Assembly (NCBI RefSeq): GCF_014651895.1
Contig: NZ_BMXT01000003.1
Location: 62,001-126,000 of the forward strand
DNA from: Rhodanobacter panaciterrae
Lineage (GTDB): Bacteria > Pseudomonadota > Gammaproteobacteria > Xanthomonadales > Rhodanobacteraceae
DNA length: 64,000 nt
Reading direction: 5' to 3'
Part shown: positions 27,085 to 34,599 of the stretch, one piece after another
How positions within the stretch are numbered: position 1 is the first letter of the stretch
How the letters are laid out: the number at the start of each line of letters is the position of its first letter
The notes under the pieces: generated by a model
Told to the model about the DNA's origin: nothing
The model's database searches: none
Seen by the model: only the letters and a program-made list of their open reading frames with translations
Program-made: the position numbers and the translations under genes

Positions 27085-29607
27085 ATGACTGCATCCCCGC
27101 CGATTTTTCCCATCACGTCACTGCTGCCGCAGATCTGCGAGTCGCTCGCCGCTTGTTCGCGGCTGGTGCTGGAAGCGCCACCGGGCGCCGGCAAGACCAC
27201 CCAGGTGCCGCTGGCCCTGCTCGACGCGGCATGGCTGGAAGGGCAGAAGATCGTGATGCTGGAGCCGCGCCGGATTGCCGCGCGCGCCGCCGCACAGTTC
27301 ATGGCGCAACAGCTTGGTGAAGCGGTTGGCCAGACCGTCGGCTATCGCATCCGCTTCGAATCGAAGGTGAGCGCGGCAACCCGGATCGAGGTGGTCACCG
27401 AGGGCATCCTCACGCGGCTGATCCAGCACGATCCGGAACTGAGCGGTATCGGCGCGATCGTGTTCGATGAATTCCACGAGCGCCATCTGGCCGGCGATCT
27501 CGGCGCCGTGCTGGCGCTGGACGTGCAGGCCACGCTGCGACCCGAGCTGCGCCTGCTGGTGATGTCGGCCACGCTGGATGGCGAGCGCATCGCGCAGTGG
27601 CTGGATGCGCCACGGCTGTCCAGTCCCGGCCGCAGTTTCCCGGTGCGCATCGAACATCCGCCGGCACGTACACAGGAAAGCATCGAGCATCATCTGGCCC
27701 GCATCGCGCGACAGGCGCTGGAAGAAAACGACGGCGACGTGCTGGCGTTCCTGCCCGGCCAGCGCGAGATCGCGCGAACACAGGCTGTGCTGGCGCAGAC
27801 GTTGACGCGCGATGACGTCGAGGTGCTCGCGTTGCACGGCGAACTCTCGCTGGCCGAACAGCAGGCCGCGCTGGCGCCGGCTGAAGCGGGGACACGGCGC
27901 ATCGTGCTGGCGACCAATGTGGCCGAGTCGAGCATCACCTTGCCGGGTATCTGCGCGGTGATCGACGCCGGCCTCGCGCGCGAGCCGCGCTTCGATCCGA
28001 ACTCCGGGTTCACCCGACTGGAGACGGTCAGCATCTCGCAGGCTTCGGCTGACCAGCGCGCCGGTCGTGCCGGTCGTGTGGCGGCGGGCACGGCGTATCG
28101 CCTGTGGCCGCAGAGCAAGCGGCTGGAACCGGCGCGCAGCGCGGAAATCGCCCAGGCCGAGCTTTCCGCGCTGGCGTTGGAACTGGCCGCCTGGGGCGTC
28201 CCGGCTGATGGCATCGAAGCGATGCACTGGCTGGATTCGCCACCGGTCGGTGCGCTGGCGCAGGCACGTGAGCTGCTGACCCGGCTTGGCGCGCTGGGTA
28301 CGGATGGCCGCATCAGCGCGCTGGGTCGCGGGATGCTGGAGCTGGGCGCCGCGCCGCGTCTTGCCGCGGCGGCATGGCGTGCGCCGGTCGAGTGGCGTGC
28401 ACTGATCGCCGATCTGCTGGCCTTGATGGAGGCGCGTTCGCCATTGCGTGGCGGACAGGCGCGCAGCGATGATTTTCGGGTGCGGGTGGCCGCGCTGCAT
28501 GCGTCGCGCGATCGCCGCGGCAGTGCCGCGCGCGGCGAGGTGGACACCGGTGCACTGGCCGCGATCGAGCAAGCCAGCAAGGGTTGGCGTCGCCGTCTGG
28601 ACGTCCGTACCGCGGCCAGCGGCATGCCGGACAGCCACCGTGTGGGTGAGCTGCTGTTGCACGCGTTTCCCGATCGTGTCGCGCGTCGCGACGACAACAA
28701 TCCGTTGCGTTACACGCTGGCGAATGGCCGTGGCGCGCGCCTGCACGAAAACACCGCCCTGCATGGCGAACCCTGGCTGGTCGCGCTGGATCTGCGCTAC
28801 GAGGCGCGCGACAGCCTGATCCTGGCCGCCGCACCGCTCGACTCGCGCGTGCTGGAGCGCGATTACCCCGCCCAGTTCACGCGTGAACGCACGTTGCGCT
28901 GGAATGCCGAACGCGCCGCCGTCGAAGCGTTCGACGAGCAGCGTTTCGGCGCCATCGTGCTGGAACGCCGCAGTGTCCCGGTACGGCCGCAGGATGCGTT
29001 GCCAGCCCTGCTCGCGGCAGTGCGCGCCAACGGTCTCGACGTGTTGCCGTGGAGCGAACATGCGCGGCGACTGCGCGCGCGCATGCAGGCGCTGCGTGCA
29101 TGGATGCCGGAGCTGGGCCTGCCCGATGTTTCCGATGCGGCCTTGCTGACGTCGCTGGAGGAGTGGCTGGCACCGTATCTGGAGGGCAAGCATCGGCTCG
29201 ACGCATTGGGTGCAGACGAGTTGTCGCAGGCGCTGGCGGCGTTGTTCGATTACGAGCAGCGGCGCCTGCTCGATGCGCAGGCACCGGAAAGCCTCACGGT
29301 GCCGAGCGGCCAGAGCCGACGGCTCGAATACGCCGAAGGCGAGCCGCCGGTGCTGGCCGTGAAACTGCAGGAATTGTTCGGCCTCGCCGATACGCCGCGC
29401 GTTGGCGGCGGCCGTATTCCGGTCACCTTGCACCTGCTGTCGCCGGCCGGTCGACCGATCCAGGCGACCCAGGATCTGAAAGGTTTCTGGGAGCGCACCT
29501 ATCCGGAAGTGCGCAAGGAACTGAAAGGCCGTTATCCGCGCCATCCATGGCCGGACGACCCGTGGACCGCCACACCAACGCATCGGGCGAAGCCACGCGG
29601 GAGCTGA
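27085..29607 (+). CDS. hrpB: ATP-dependent helicase HrpB
   Basis: An 840-residue DEAH/DExH helicase of the HrpB family. Motif I is 'APPGAGKTT' near the N-terminus, motif II is DEFH at 128-131 ('FDEFHERHL'), motif III 'MSATLDGE', and motif VI 'QRAGRAGRVAAG'. The HrpB-specific C-terminal domain runs to 'RYPRHPWPDDP'. Its cellular role in most bacteria is not settled; it binds nucleic acids and is unrelated to type III secretion genes of the same name. It is a single gene after the secretion operon. Confidence 0.95.
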   Translation: MTASPPIFPITSLLPQICESLAACSRLVLEAPPGAGKTTQVPLALLDAAWLEGQKIVMLEPRRIAARAAAQFMAQQLGEAVGQTVGYRIRFESKVSAATRIEVVTEGILTRLIQHDPELSGIGAIVFDEFHERHLAGDLGAVLALDVQATLRPELRLLVMSATLDGERIAQWLDAPRLSSPGRSFPVRIEHPPARTQESIEHHLARIARQALEENDGDVLAFLPGQREIARTQAVLAQTLTRDDVEVLALHGELSLAEQQAALAPAEAGTRRIVLATNVAESSITLPGICAVIDAGLAREPRFDPNSGFTRLETVSISQASADQRAGRAGRVAAGTAYRLWPQSKRLEPARSAEIAQAELSALALELAAWGVPADGIEAMHWLDSPPVGALAQARELLTRLGALGTDGRISALGRGMLELGAAPRLAAAAWRAPVEWRALIADLLALMEARSPLRGGQARSDDFRVRVAALHASRDRRGSAARGEVDTGALAAIEQASKGWRRRLDVRTAASGMPDSHRVGELLLHAFPDRVARRDDNNPLRYTLANGRGARLHENTALHGEPWLVALDLRYEARDSLILAAAPLDSRVLERDYPAQFTRERTLRWNAERAAVEAFDEQRFGAIVLERRSVPVRPQDALPALLAAVRANGLDVLPWSEHARRLRARMQALRAWMPELGLPDVSDAALLTSLEEWLAPYLEGKHRLDALGADELSQALAALFDYEQRRLLDAQAPESLTVPSGQSRRLEYAEGEPPVLAVKLQELFGLADTPRVGGGRIPVTLHLLSPAGRPIQATQDLKGFWERTYPEVRKELKGRYPRHPWPDDPWTATPTHRAKPRGS

Positions 29608-29919
29608 TCCAGCTTTTCAATGTGGCAGCCGGGCTATCCCGATCACGCGATCAGATGCCGCTGCGTGTTGCGAGCATGCACCAGAGCATGTGCGACAGCG
29701 AACCGGCATGAGCAGGAATCGCAAGAAATAATGTTCAAGCGTCGAGCCTTCAACCATCGGCGGGTCTTTTTTGGCACCTGCCAGTTTGCATTTCGTGAAA
29801 TCGATTACTCGCTTGTCGGTGTGAGGTTTCGGCTGCGTCAATCGTAAATCTCATGGCGTGCATTTTTTTATTAATCGGCAGCGATAAGATTTTGCCAAGT
29901 CGAAAATTGAAAGTAGAGG
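29608..29919. other. AT-richer intergenic region before the HExxE cluster
   Basis: No convincing gene is seen. The right half (from about 29840) is markedly richer in A and T than the rest of the window and leads into the CGCAAGATAATGCG palindrome. Short frames on both strands at 29617-29847 lack ribosome binding sites. Confidence 0.4.
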
Positions 29920-29933
29920 CGCAAGATAATGCG
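29920..29933. promoter_or_regulatory. palindromic operator candidate, copy 1
   Basis: CGCAAGATAATGCG has 4-base arms CGCA/TGCG around AGATAA. The same 14 bases recur at 32643 and 34240, each time upstream of a TTGACA promoter (70, 70 and 72 bases before it). This fixed place, near -100 from the predicted transcription start, fits an activator site. Confidence 0.65.
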
Positions 29934-29989
29934 AAATTTCAATGCGAACATTAAAAGTGAGATGGTAATCACATAGGATTAATTCTGGG

Positions 29990-30018
29990 TTGACACCCCT
30001 TATTGCGGCCACTAGTTT
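29990..30018 (+). promoter_or_regulatory. promoter of HExxE gene 1
   Basis: A perfect -35 TTGACA (29990-29995), a 17-base spacer and the -10-like TAGTTT (30013-30018). The weak -10 suits an activator-dependent promoter. In the three copies the boxes are kept while the spacers differ freely. TTGACA lies exactly 288 bases before the ATG. Confidence 0.7.
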
Positions 30019-30024
30019 CCCCCG

Positions 30025-30277
30025 ATCCGTCGCGGGGAAACATCAAGGCGGATGGTTCCGTAACGGCGTCATGGATCGGGGGATCCATACGTCGTTCAAG
30101 CAATGACTCGACACCGTTCTCTAGGAAAGACAGGGGGAGCAACGGTTTACCGGGTATCGCGGAATCGCAAGGCACTGATGGAAATACGAGAGTCGTGCGA
30201 GGGCGCGACATGTCATTGCCACGGGGTCTGGGCGGCCGTGTTAGGCCCGCTCGTCCTCATTTCGGGGAAATCAATTC
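30025..30277 (+). promoter_or_regulatory. candidate structured 5' leader, copy 1
   Basis: About 253 transcribed bases precede the ATG, closely similar in all three paralogues. Predicted stems are ATCCG/CGGAT near 30029-30055, ATGGATC/GATCCAT near 30071-30088, ACCGTT/AACGGT (30113-30118 with 30141-30146) and GTCGTGC-GAGG-GCGCGAC (30192-30209). GGCC-N6-GGCC and ATTTC-GGG-GAAAT over the ribosome binding site follow. Copy 3 carries base changes that preserve pairing. It matches no riboswitch class that I recognise; a protein-bound leader (for example by RsmA/CsrA through GGA motifs) is another reading. Confidence 0.6.
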
Positions 30278-32365
30278 ATGAAGCACAAGTTTTTATTGAA
30301 TACTCTTGCCGCCTGCACCTTGCTCGGCTTCGCCACCGGGCCGGCGTTCGCTGCTGCTCAGGAGACCAACCCGTATGCGCCGGCCAACGGCCACGCGTAC
30401 CGTCACGGTGCGCTGCCGCACCGCGACGTGTGGCAGAAGATGCAACAGTGGAAGGCCCAGCACAATCCAACCGTGCAGACGGCAGCCACCGGCATCGAAA
30501 CGCTGAGCTACGGCGGCGCCCTCGACAGTGTGGGCGTGATGAGCGGCAAGGTGAAGGTCTACATCGTGTACTACGGCACCCAGTGGGGCACGCGCAGCAC
30601 CAATGCCGCAGGCGACTCCGTGTTCACCGGCGACGCCGACGGCGGCGCGGCGAAAGCCGAGGAAATGTTCAAGGGCATCGGCACCAACAACGAACTGTGG
30701 TCGGCTGACCTGACCCAGTGGTGCGACGGCCCCAACGTCACCAGCGGCGCGACCAGCTGCCCGTCGAACGCCAGCTTCGTGCCGTACCAGAGTGGCGGCA
30801 CCCTTGCCGGCGTCTGGTACGACAACTCCAAGGCCTCGCCAGCTACTGCCACGCAAGCCCAGCTCGCTGCCGAAGCGGTTTCCGCTGCGGCGCACTTCGG
30901 CAACACCGCGGCAGGTTCGAACCGTTACACCTACTACATCATCATGTCGCCGCACGGCACCAACCCGGACAGCTACCAGGGTTCGTACTGCGCATGGCAT
31001 GACTACACCACGTCGTCGTACGGCGATCTCGCGTACAGCAACCAGCCGTACAACATGGATTCCGGTGCGGGCTGCGGCGTGAACTTCGTCAACTCGGGCA
31101 GCGCCGGTACGCTGGACGGCTACACCATGACGCTCGGCCACGAGTGGCACGAAATGATGTCGGATACGTATCCGGCCGGCGGCTGGACCAACCACACCGG
31201 CAATGCGACCTACAACGGCCAGGAAAACTCTGACGAGTGCGCCTGGATCGCGGCGGGTTCGCCCGGCGGTGCGGCCAACATCACCTTTGCCACCGGCACG
31301 TTCACCGAGCAGGCCAGCTGGTCCAACGACACCAACGCGTGCTCGATTTCGCATCCGATCGTCGGTGGCGGCGGCGGTGGCGGCACACCGGTCGCGAACT
31401 TCAGTGACACGATCAGCGGCTTGACGGTGAACTTCACCGACAGCTCCACCGATACCGGCGGCACCATTTCGTCGCATTCGTGGACCTTCGGCGACGGCAG
31501 CACCTCGACGGCGACCAGCCCGAGCCACACCTATGCGGCAGCCGGCACCTACAGCGTGACCGAGACGGTGACCGACAGCGTCAGCGGTGCGACCAACTCC
31601 AAGACGTCCTCCGTGACCGTCGCGAGCACCGGTGGCACGCCGACCGCCAACTTCACCGACACCGTCAGCGGCCTGACTGCGACCTTTACCGATACTTCCA
31701 CTGATTCGGGCGGCACCATCGGCTCGCATGCGTGGACCTTCGGTGACGGCAGCACGTCGACCGCCACCAGCCCGAGCCACACCTATGCGGCAGCGGGTAC
31801 CTACAGCGTCACCGAGACGGTGACCGATAGTGTCGATGGCCAGACCAGCTCCAAGACGGCATCGGTGACGGTCACCAGCGGCGGTGGCTCGTCGCAGCTG
31901 TTCGGCAACACCGGCTTCGAAAGCGGCGCTGCCTCGCCGTGGACGATGAGCTCCGGCACGCTGTGCAGCAACAGCACCTGCTCGGGTGAAGTTGCCCATG
32001 GCGGCACCTGGTTCGCGTGGCTCGACGGTTACGGCACAACGCACACCGACACGCTGTCGCAGTCAGTGACCATTCCGGCTGGCAAGACCTCGGCCACCCT
32101 GTCGTACTACCTGCACATCGATACGGCGGAGACCGGATCGACGGCATATGACAAGCTGACCGTGCAGGTGCTGAACAGCGCGGGCACGGTGCTCGCGACA
32201 TTGGCGACGTACTCGAATGTCAACGCCGCGAGTGGTTACACCGTGCATACGGCCAACCTTGCCGCGTACATCGGGCAGACGGTGACGATCAAGTTCACCG
32301 GCAAGGAAGACAGCTCGCTGCAGACCTCGTTCGTGCTGGACGATGTCACGCTGACCGTGCAGTAA
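30278..32365 (+). CDS. secreted HExxE protein 1 with two PKD domains and a C-terminal beta domain
   Basis: A 695-residue exported protein with signal peptide '[25 protein letters not shown]'. The core (30-365) begins with '[13 protein letters not shown]' and '[13 protein letters not shown]', recalling the EXORDIUM/Phi_1 family. It carries HEWHE at 288-292 in '[18 protein letters not shown]', followed by '[10 protein letters not shown]'. This HExxE arrangement suggests a metal site but not a standard HExxH protease. After a Gly linker come two near-identical PKD domains (about 370-448 and 452-531) and a jelly-roll-like domain (537-695). The PKD and beta domains usually bind polysaccharide or protein surfaces. 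It is the first of three tandem paralogues and a likely type II substrate. Confidence 0.8.
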   Translation: MKHKFLLNTLAACTLLGFATGPAFAAAQETNPYAPANGHAYRHGALPHRDVWQKMQQWKAQHNPTVQTAATGIETLSYGGALDSVGVMSGKVKVYIVYYGTQWGTRSTNAAGDSVFTGDADGGAAKAEEMFKGIGTNNELWSADLTQWCDGPNVTSGATSCPSNASFVPYQSGGTLAGVWYDNSKASPATATQAQLAAEAVSAAAHFGNTAAGSNRYTYYIIMSPHGTNPDSYQGSYCAWHDYTTSSYGDLAYSNQPYNMDSGAGCGVNFVNSGSAGTLDGYTMTLGHEWHEMMSDTYPAGGWTNHTGNATYNGQENSDECAWIAAGSPGGAANITFATGTFTEQASWSNDTNACSISHPIVGGGGGGGTPVANFSDTISGLTVNFTDSSTDTGGTISSHSWTFGDGSTSTATSPSHTYAAAGTYSVTETVTDSVSGATNSKTSSVTVASTGGTPTANFTDTVSGLTATFTDTSTDSGGTIGSHAWTFGDGSTSTATSPSHTYAAAGTYSVTETVTDSVDGQTSSKTASVTVTSGGGSSQLFGNTGFESGAASPWTMSSGTLCSNSTCSGEVAHGGTWFAWLDGYGTTHTDTLSQSVTIPAGKTSATLSYYLHIDTAETGSTAYDKLTVQVLNSAGTVLATLATYSNVNAASGYTVHTANLAAYIGQTVTIKFTGKEDSSLQTSFVLDDVTLTVQ

Positions 32366-32374
32366 GTAAACCTT

Positions 32375-32403
32375 GACGGCAGCCGTCTCGCGCGGCTGCC
32401 GTC
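32375..32403 (+). terminator. hairpin directly after HExxE gene 1
   Basis: Arms GACGGCAGCC (32375-32384) and GGCTGCCGTC (32394-32403) start nine bases after the stop. No T-run follows; the true terminator is probably the stem at 32459. This stem may protect the mRNA 3' end. Confidence 0.45.
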
Positions 32404-32458
32404 AATGGCTCCAGGATGCGCAAGGTTGCGCCTCCGGTTTCGACCAGGAAGTCCACCG

Positions 32459-32488
32459 GCCCGATCGGCAACGATCGGGCTTTTTTTT
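32459..32488 (+). terminator. intrinsic terminator of HExxE gene 1
   Basis: Arms GCCCGATC and GATCGGGC with a six-base loop are followed by eight T residues (32481-32488). An almost identical terminator follows HExxE gene 3 at 36047. Confidence 0.92.
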
Positions 32489-32642
32489 GCGCGCGGGTGA
32501 CGGGGCCAGGCTGACACGGTATTTGAAAGGGGCGAGACATCTTTTTTGCCACCGGAATATCTGTGGATATTGACGAATTCAACCGATGGATTCGCGCCGT
32601 GCATTGACCTGTAGTGCGTTGACGAACGGATTTGATCAATAT

Positions 32643-32656
32643 CGCAAGATAATGCG
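32643..32656. promoter_or_regulatory. palindromic operator candidate, copy 2
   Basis: CGCAAGATAATGCG again; here the symmetry extends to ATCGCA/TGCGAT on the flanks. It lies exactly 70 bases before the TTGACA of gene 2, as in copy 1. Confidence 0.65.
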
Positions 32657-32712
32657 ATTTACACATGGTGCACATTATTTACTCGCCGTAACCGTCTAGG
32701 ATTAATTCCCAG

Positions 32713-32742
32713 TTGACACAAGCGAGCCGGAGCCATTAGTTT
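32713..32742 (+). promoter_or_regulatory. promoter of HExxE gene 2
   Basis: TTGACA at 32713-32718, an 18-base spacer unlike those of copies 1 and 3, and TAGTTT at 32737-32742. TTGACA is 288 bases before the ATG. Confidence 0.7.
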
Positions 32743-32748
32743 CGCCTG

Positions 32749-33000
32749 TCCGTCGCGGGGAGACATCAAGGCGGATGGTTCCGTAACGGCGGCATGGATC
32801 GGGGGATCCATGTGTCGTTCAAGCAATAACTCGACACCGTTCTCCAGGGAAGACAGGAGGATCAACGGTTAATCGGGTATCGCGGAATCGCAAGGCACTG
32901 ATTGAAATACGAGAGTCGTGCGAGGGCGCGACATGTCATTGCCACGAGGTCTGGGCGGCCGCGTTAGGTCCGCTCGTCCTCATTTCGGGGAAATCAATTC
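32749..33000 (+). promoter_or_regulatory. candidate structured 5' leader, copy 2
   Basis: Nearly identical to copy 1 over about 252 bases. Stems ACCGTT/AACGGT (32836-32841 with 32864-32869) and GTCGTGC-GAGG-GCGCGAC (32915-32932) are intact. A C-to-T change turns one GGGC/GCCC pair near 32960-32980 into a G-T pair, and GTCCG opposes CGGAT in the first stem with a G-T pair, so pairing is kept. Confidence 0.6.
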
Positions 33001-34074
33001 ATGAAGCACAAGTTTTTATTGAACACTCTTGCCGCCTGCGCATTGCTCGGCTTTGCCGCCGCGCCGGCGTTCTCTTCAACTTCGGAGACCAACCCGTATT
33101 CGCCGGCCAACGGTCACGCGTACCGTCACGGTGTGCTGCCGACCCGCGATGTGCTGAACCAGATGAACCACTGGACGGCCTCGCATTCGCTTGCCGCAGT
33201 CAATACAGCCACCGGTGCGAACACGCTGAGCTACGGCGGCGCCCTCGATAGTGTGGGCGTGATGGACAGCCACGTGAAGGTCTATATCGTGTACTACGGC
33301 ACCCAGTGGGGCACGCGCAGCACCAATGCCAAGGGCGACTCCGTGTTCACCGGCGACGCCGACGGCGCCGCGGCGGTGGCTGAAGAAATGTTCAAGGGTA
33401 TCGGCACCGGCAACGAGCTGTGGTCGGCGGACCTGACCCAGTGGTGCGACGGCCCCAACGTCGCCAAGGGTGCGACCAGCTGCCCGTCGAACGGCAGCTT
33501 TGTGCCGTACCAGACCGGCGGTACCCTTGCCGGCGTGTGGTACGACAACTCCAAGGCCTCGCCTCGCGCTGCCACGACCGCCCAGCTGGCGGCTGAAGCG
33601 GTCGCTGCCGCGAAGCACTTCGGCAACACCGCGGCAGGCTCGAACCGCTACACCTACTACATCATCGCGTCACCGCACGGCACCAACCCGGACAGGTATC
33701 AGCGTAGTTACTGCGCGTGGCATGACTACACCACTTCGAGCTACGGTGACATCGCGTACAGCAATCAGCCGTACAACATGGATTCCGGCGCGGGCTGCGG
33801 TGTGAACTTCGTCAACTCGGGCAGTGCCGGTACGCTGGACGGCTGGACCATGACGCTCGGTCACGAGTGGCACGAAATGATGTCGGATACGTATCCGGCC
33901 GGCGGCTGGACCGCGAGCAGTGGCCAGGAAAACTCCGACGAGTGCGCCTGGATCGCGGCGGGTTCACCCGGTGGTGCGGCCAACGTCACGATGGGCACCG
34001 GCACGTTCACCGAGCAGGCCAGCTGGTCCAACGACACCAACGCGTGCGCGATTTCGCACCCGATACTCCACTAA
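33001..34074 (+). CDS. secreted HExxE protein 2 (catalytic-type domain only)
   Basis: A 357-residue paralogue with signal peptide '[25 protein letters not shown]'. The whole core domain is present, including '[13 protein letters not shown]', HEWHE at 288-292 and '[10 protein letters not shown]', and it ends at 'SHPILH' exactly where the others enter the Gly linker ('SHPIVGGGG'). It therefore has no PKD domain. Whether this is the ancestral short form or a loss of the tail cannot be decided here. It has its own promoter, leader and terminator, so it is an independent unit rather than a broken gene. Function as for protein 1. Confidence 0.8.
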   Translation: MKHKFLLNTLAACALLGFAAAPAFSSTSETNPYSPANGHAYRHGVLPTRDVLNQMNHWTASHSLAAVNTATGANTLSYGGALDSVGVMDSHVKVYIVYYGTQWGTRSTNAKGDSVFTGDADGAAAVAEEMFKGIGTGNELWSADLTQWCDGPNVAKGATSCPSNGSFVPYQTGGTLAGVWYDNSKASPRAATTAQLAAEAVAAAKHFGNTAAGSNRYTYYIIASPHGTNPDRYQRSYCAWHDYTTSSYGDIAYSNQPYNMDSGAGCGVNFVNSGSAGTLDGWTMTLGHEWHEMMSDTYPAGGWTASSGQENSDECAWIAAGSPGGAANVTMGTGTFTEQASWSNDTNACAISHPILH

Positions 34075-34131
34075 GTAGCGAACTGGTGGCATGCGGTGCG
34101 CAGGGACGCGCATCGGTCATTTGAAGCATGG

Positions 34132-34159
34132 GGCCCGGCCGGCAACGGTCGGGCCTTTT
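34132..34159 (+). terminator. intrinsic terminator of HExxE gene 2
   Basis: Arms GGCCCGGCC (34132-34140) and GGTCGGGCC (34147-34155), with one G-T pair and a six-base loop, are followed by TTTT. It is 58 bases after the stop. Confidence 0.85.
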
Positions 34160-34239
34160 CGTGTCGGTCATTTGAAGACATGCCGCTCGACAATATGAAC
34201 AGCGCAAGATCGTGTCTGCATGATTAATCGAAAACGATG

Positions 34240-34253
34240 CGCAAGATAATGCG
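34240..34253. promoter_or_regulatory. palindromic operator candidate, copy 3
   Basis: The identical CGCAAGATAATGCG is present although the surrounding bases have diverged from copies 1 and 2. It lies 72 bases before the TTGACA of gene 3. Confidence 0.65.
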
Positions 34254-34311
34254 TAAATCTTGATGTGTGCGTTAGATTTTGCGCCTGTAATCACGCCTGA
34301 CCAATGCTGAG

Positions 34312-34341
34312 TTGACACTCGCGCATCATCGCGACTAGCTT
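34312..34341 (+). promoter_or_regulatory. promoter of HExxE gene 3
   Basis: TTGACA at 34312-34317, an 18-base spacer unrelated to the other copies, and TAGCTT at 34336-34341. TTGACA is again exactly 288 bases before the ATG. Confidence 0.7.
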
Positions 34342-34347
34342 CAAACG

Positions 34348-34599
34348 ATCCGTCTCGGCGAAACATCAGGCGGATGGTTCCGTAACGGCGTCATGAATCG
34401 GAAGGTCGCGCACCGTTCAAGCAACAACTCGACACCGTCCTCGAGGAACGACAGGGGGAGCGACGGCTCACCGGGGCCGCGGAACCGCAAGGCAATTGAT
34501 TGCAGTACGAGAGTCGCGCGAGCGCGCGGCATGTCTATTGCCACGAGGTCTGGGCGGCCGTGTTCGGCCCGCTCGTCCTCATTCCGGGGAAATCAATTC
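34348..34599 (+). promoter_or_regulatory. candidate structured 5' leader, copy 3
   Basis: The most diverged leader, and so the most telling. The stem 34434-34439 with 34462-34467 reads ACCGTC/GACGGC: the inner T-A pair of copies 1 and 2 has become C-G, while the outermost pair is lost. The second stem reads GTCGCGC-GAGC-GCGCGGC (34513-34530): a T-G pair became C-G and a T-A pair became T-G, so all seven pairs remain. The ATGGATC/GATCCAT stem of the other copies is not preserved. Overall length is unchanged. Confidence 0.6.

Noticed and set aside
27118-29583. 821-codon open frame antisense to hrpB
   Set aside because: Created by third-position GC bias in hrpB; composition is unlike a protein and hrpB has all helicase motifs.
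29617-29847. Short frames on both strands, one with 'FLRFLLMPVRCRTC'
   Set aside because: Faintly like small cysteine-rich proteins, but there is no ribosome binding site and the second CxxC is missing; perhaps a relic.
30030-30065. Possible cyclic-di-GMP riboswitch, suggested by a 'GCGGGGAAAC' stretch
   Set aside because: The conserved joining and receptor motifs of classes I and II are absent.
33001-34074. HExxE gene 2 as a truncated pseudogene
   Set aside because: It keeps the complete core, its own promoter and leader, and a strong terminator; the end falls on a domain boundary.
34393-34599. In-frame 69-codon extension of HExxE gene 3
   Set aside because: It translates the conserved leader; paralogues have stops there, and the signal peptide begins at 34600.
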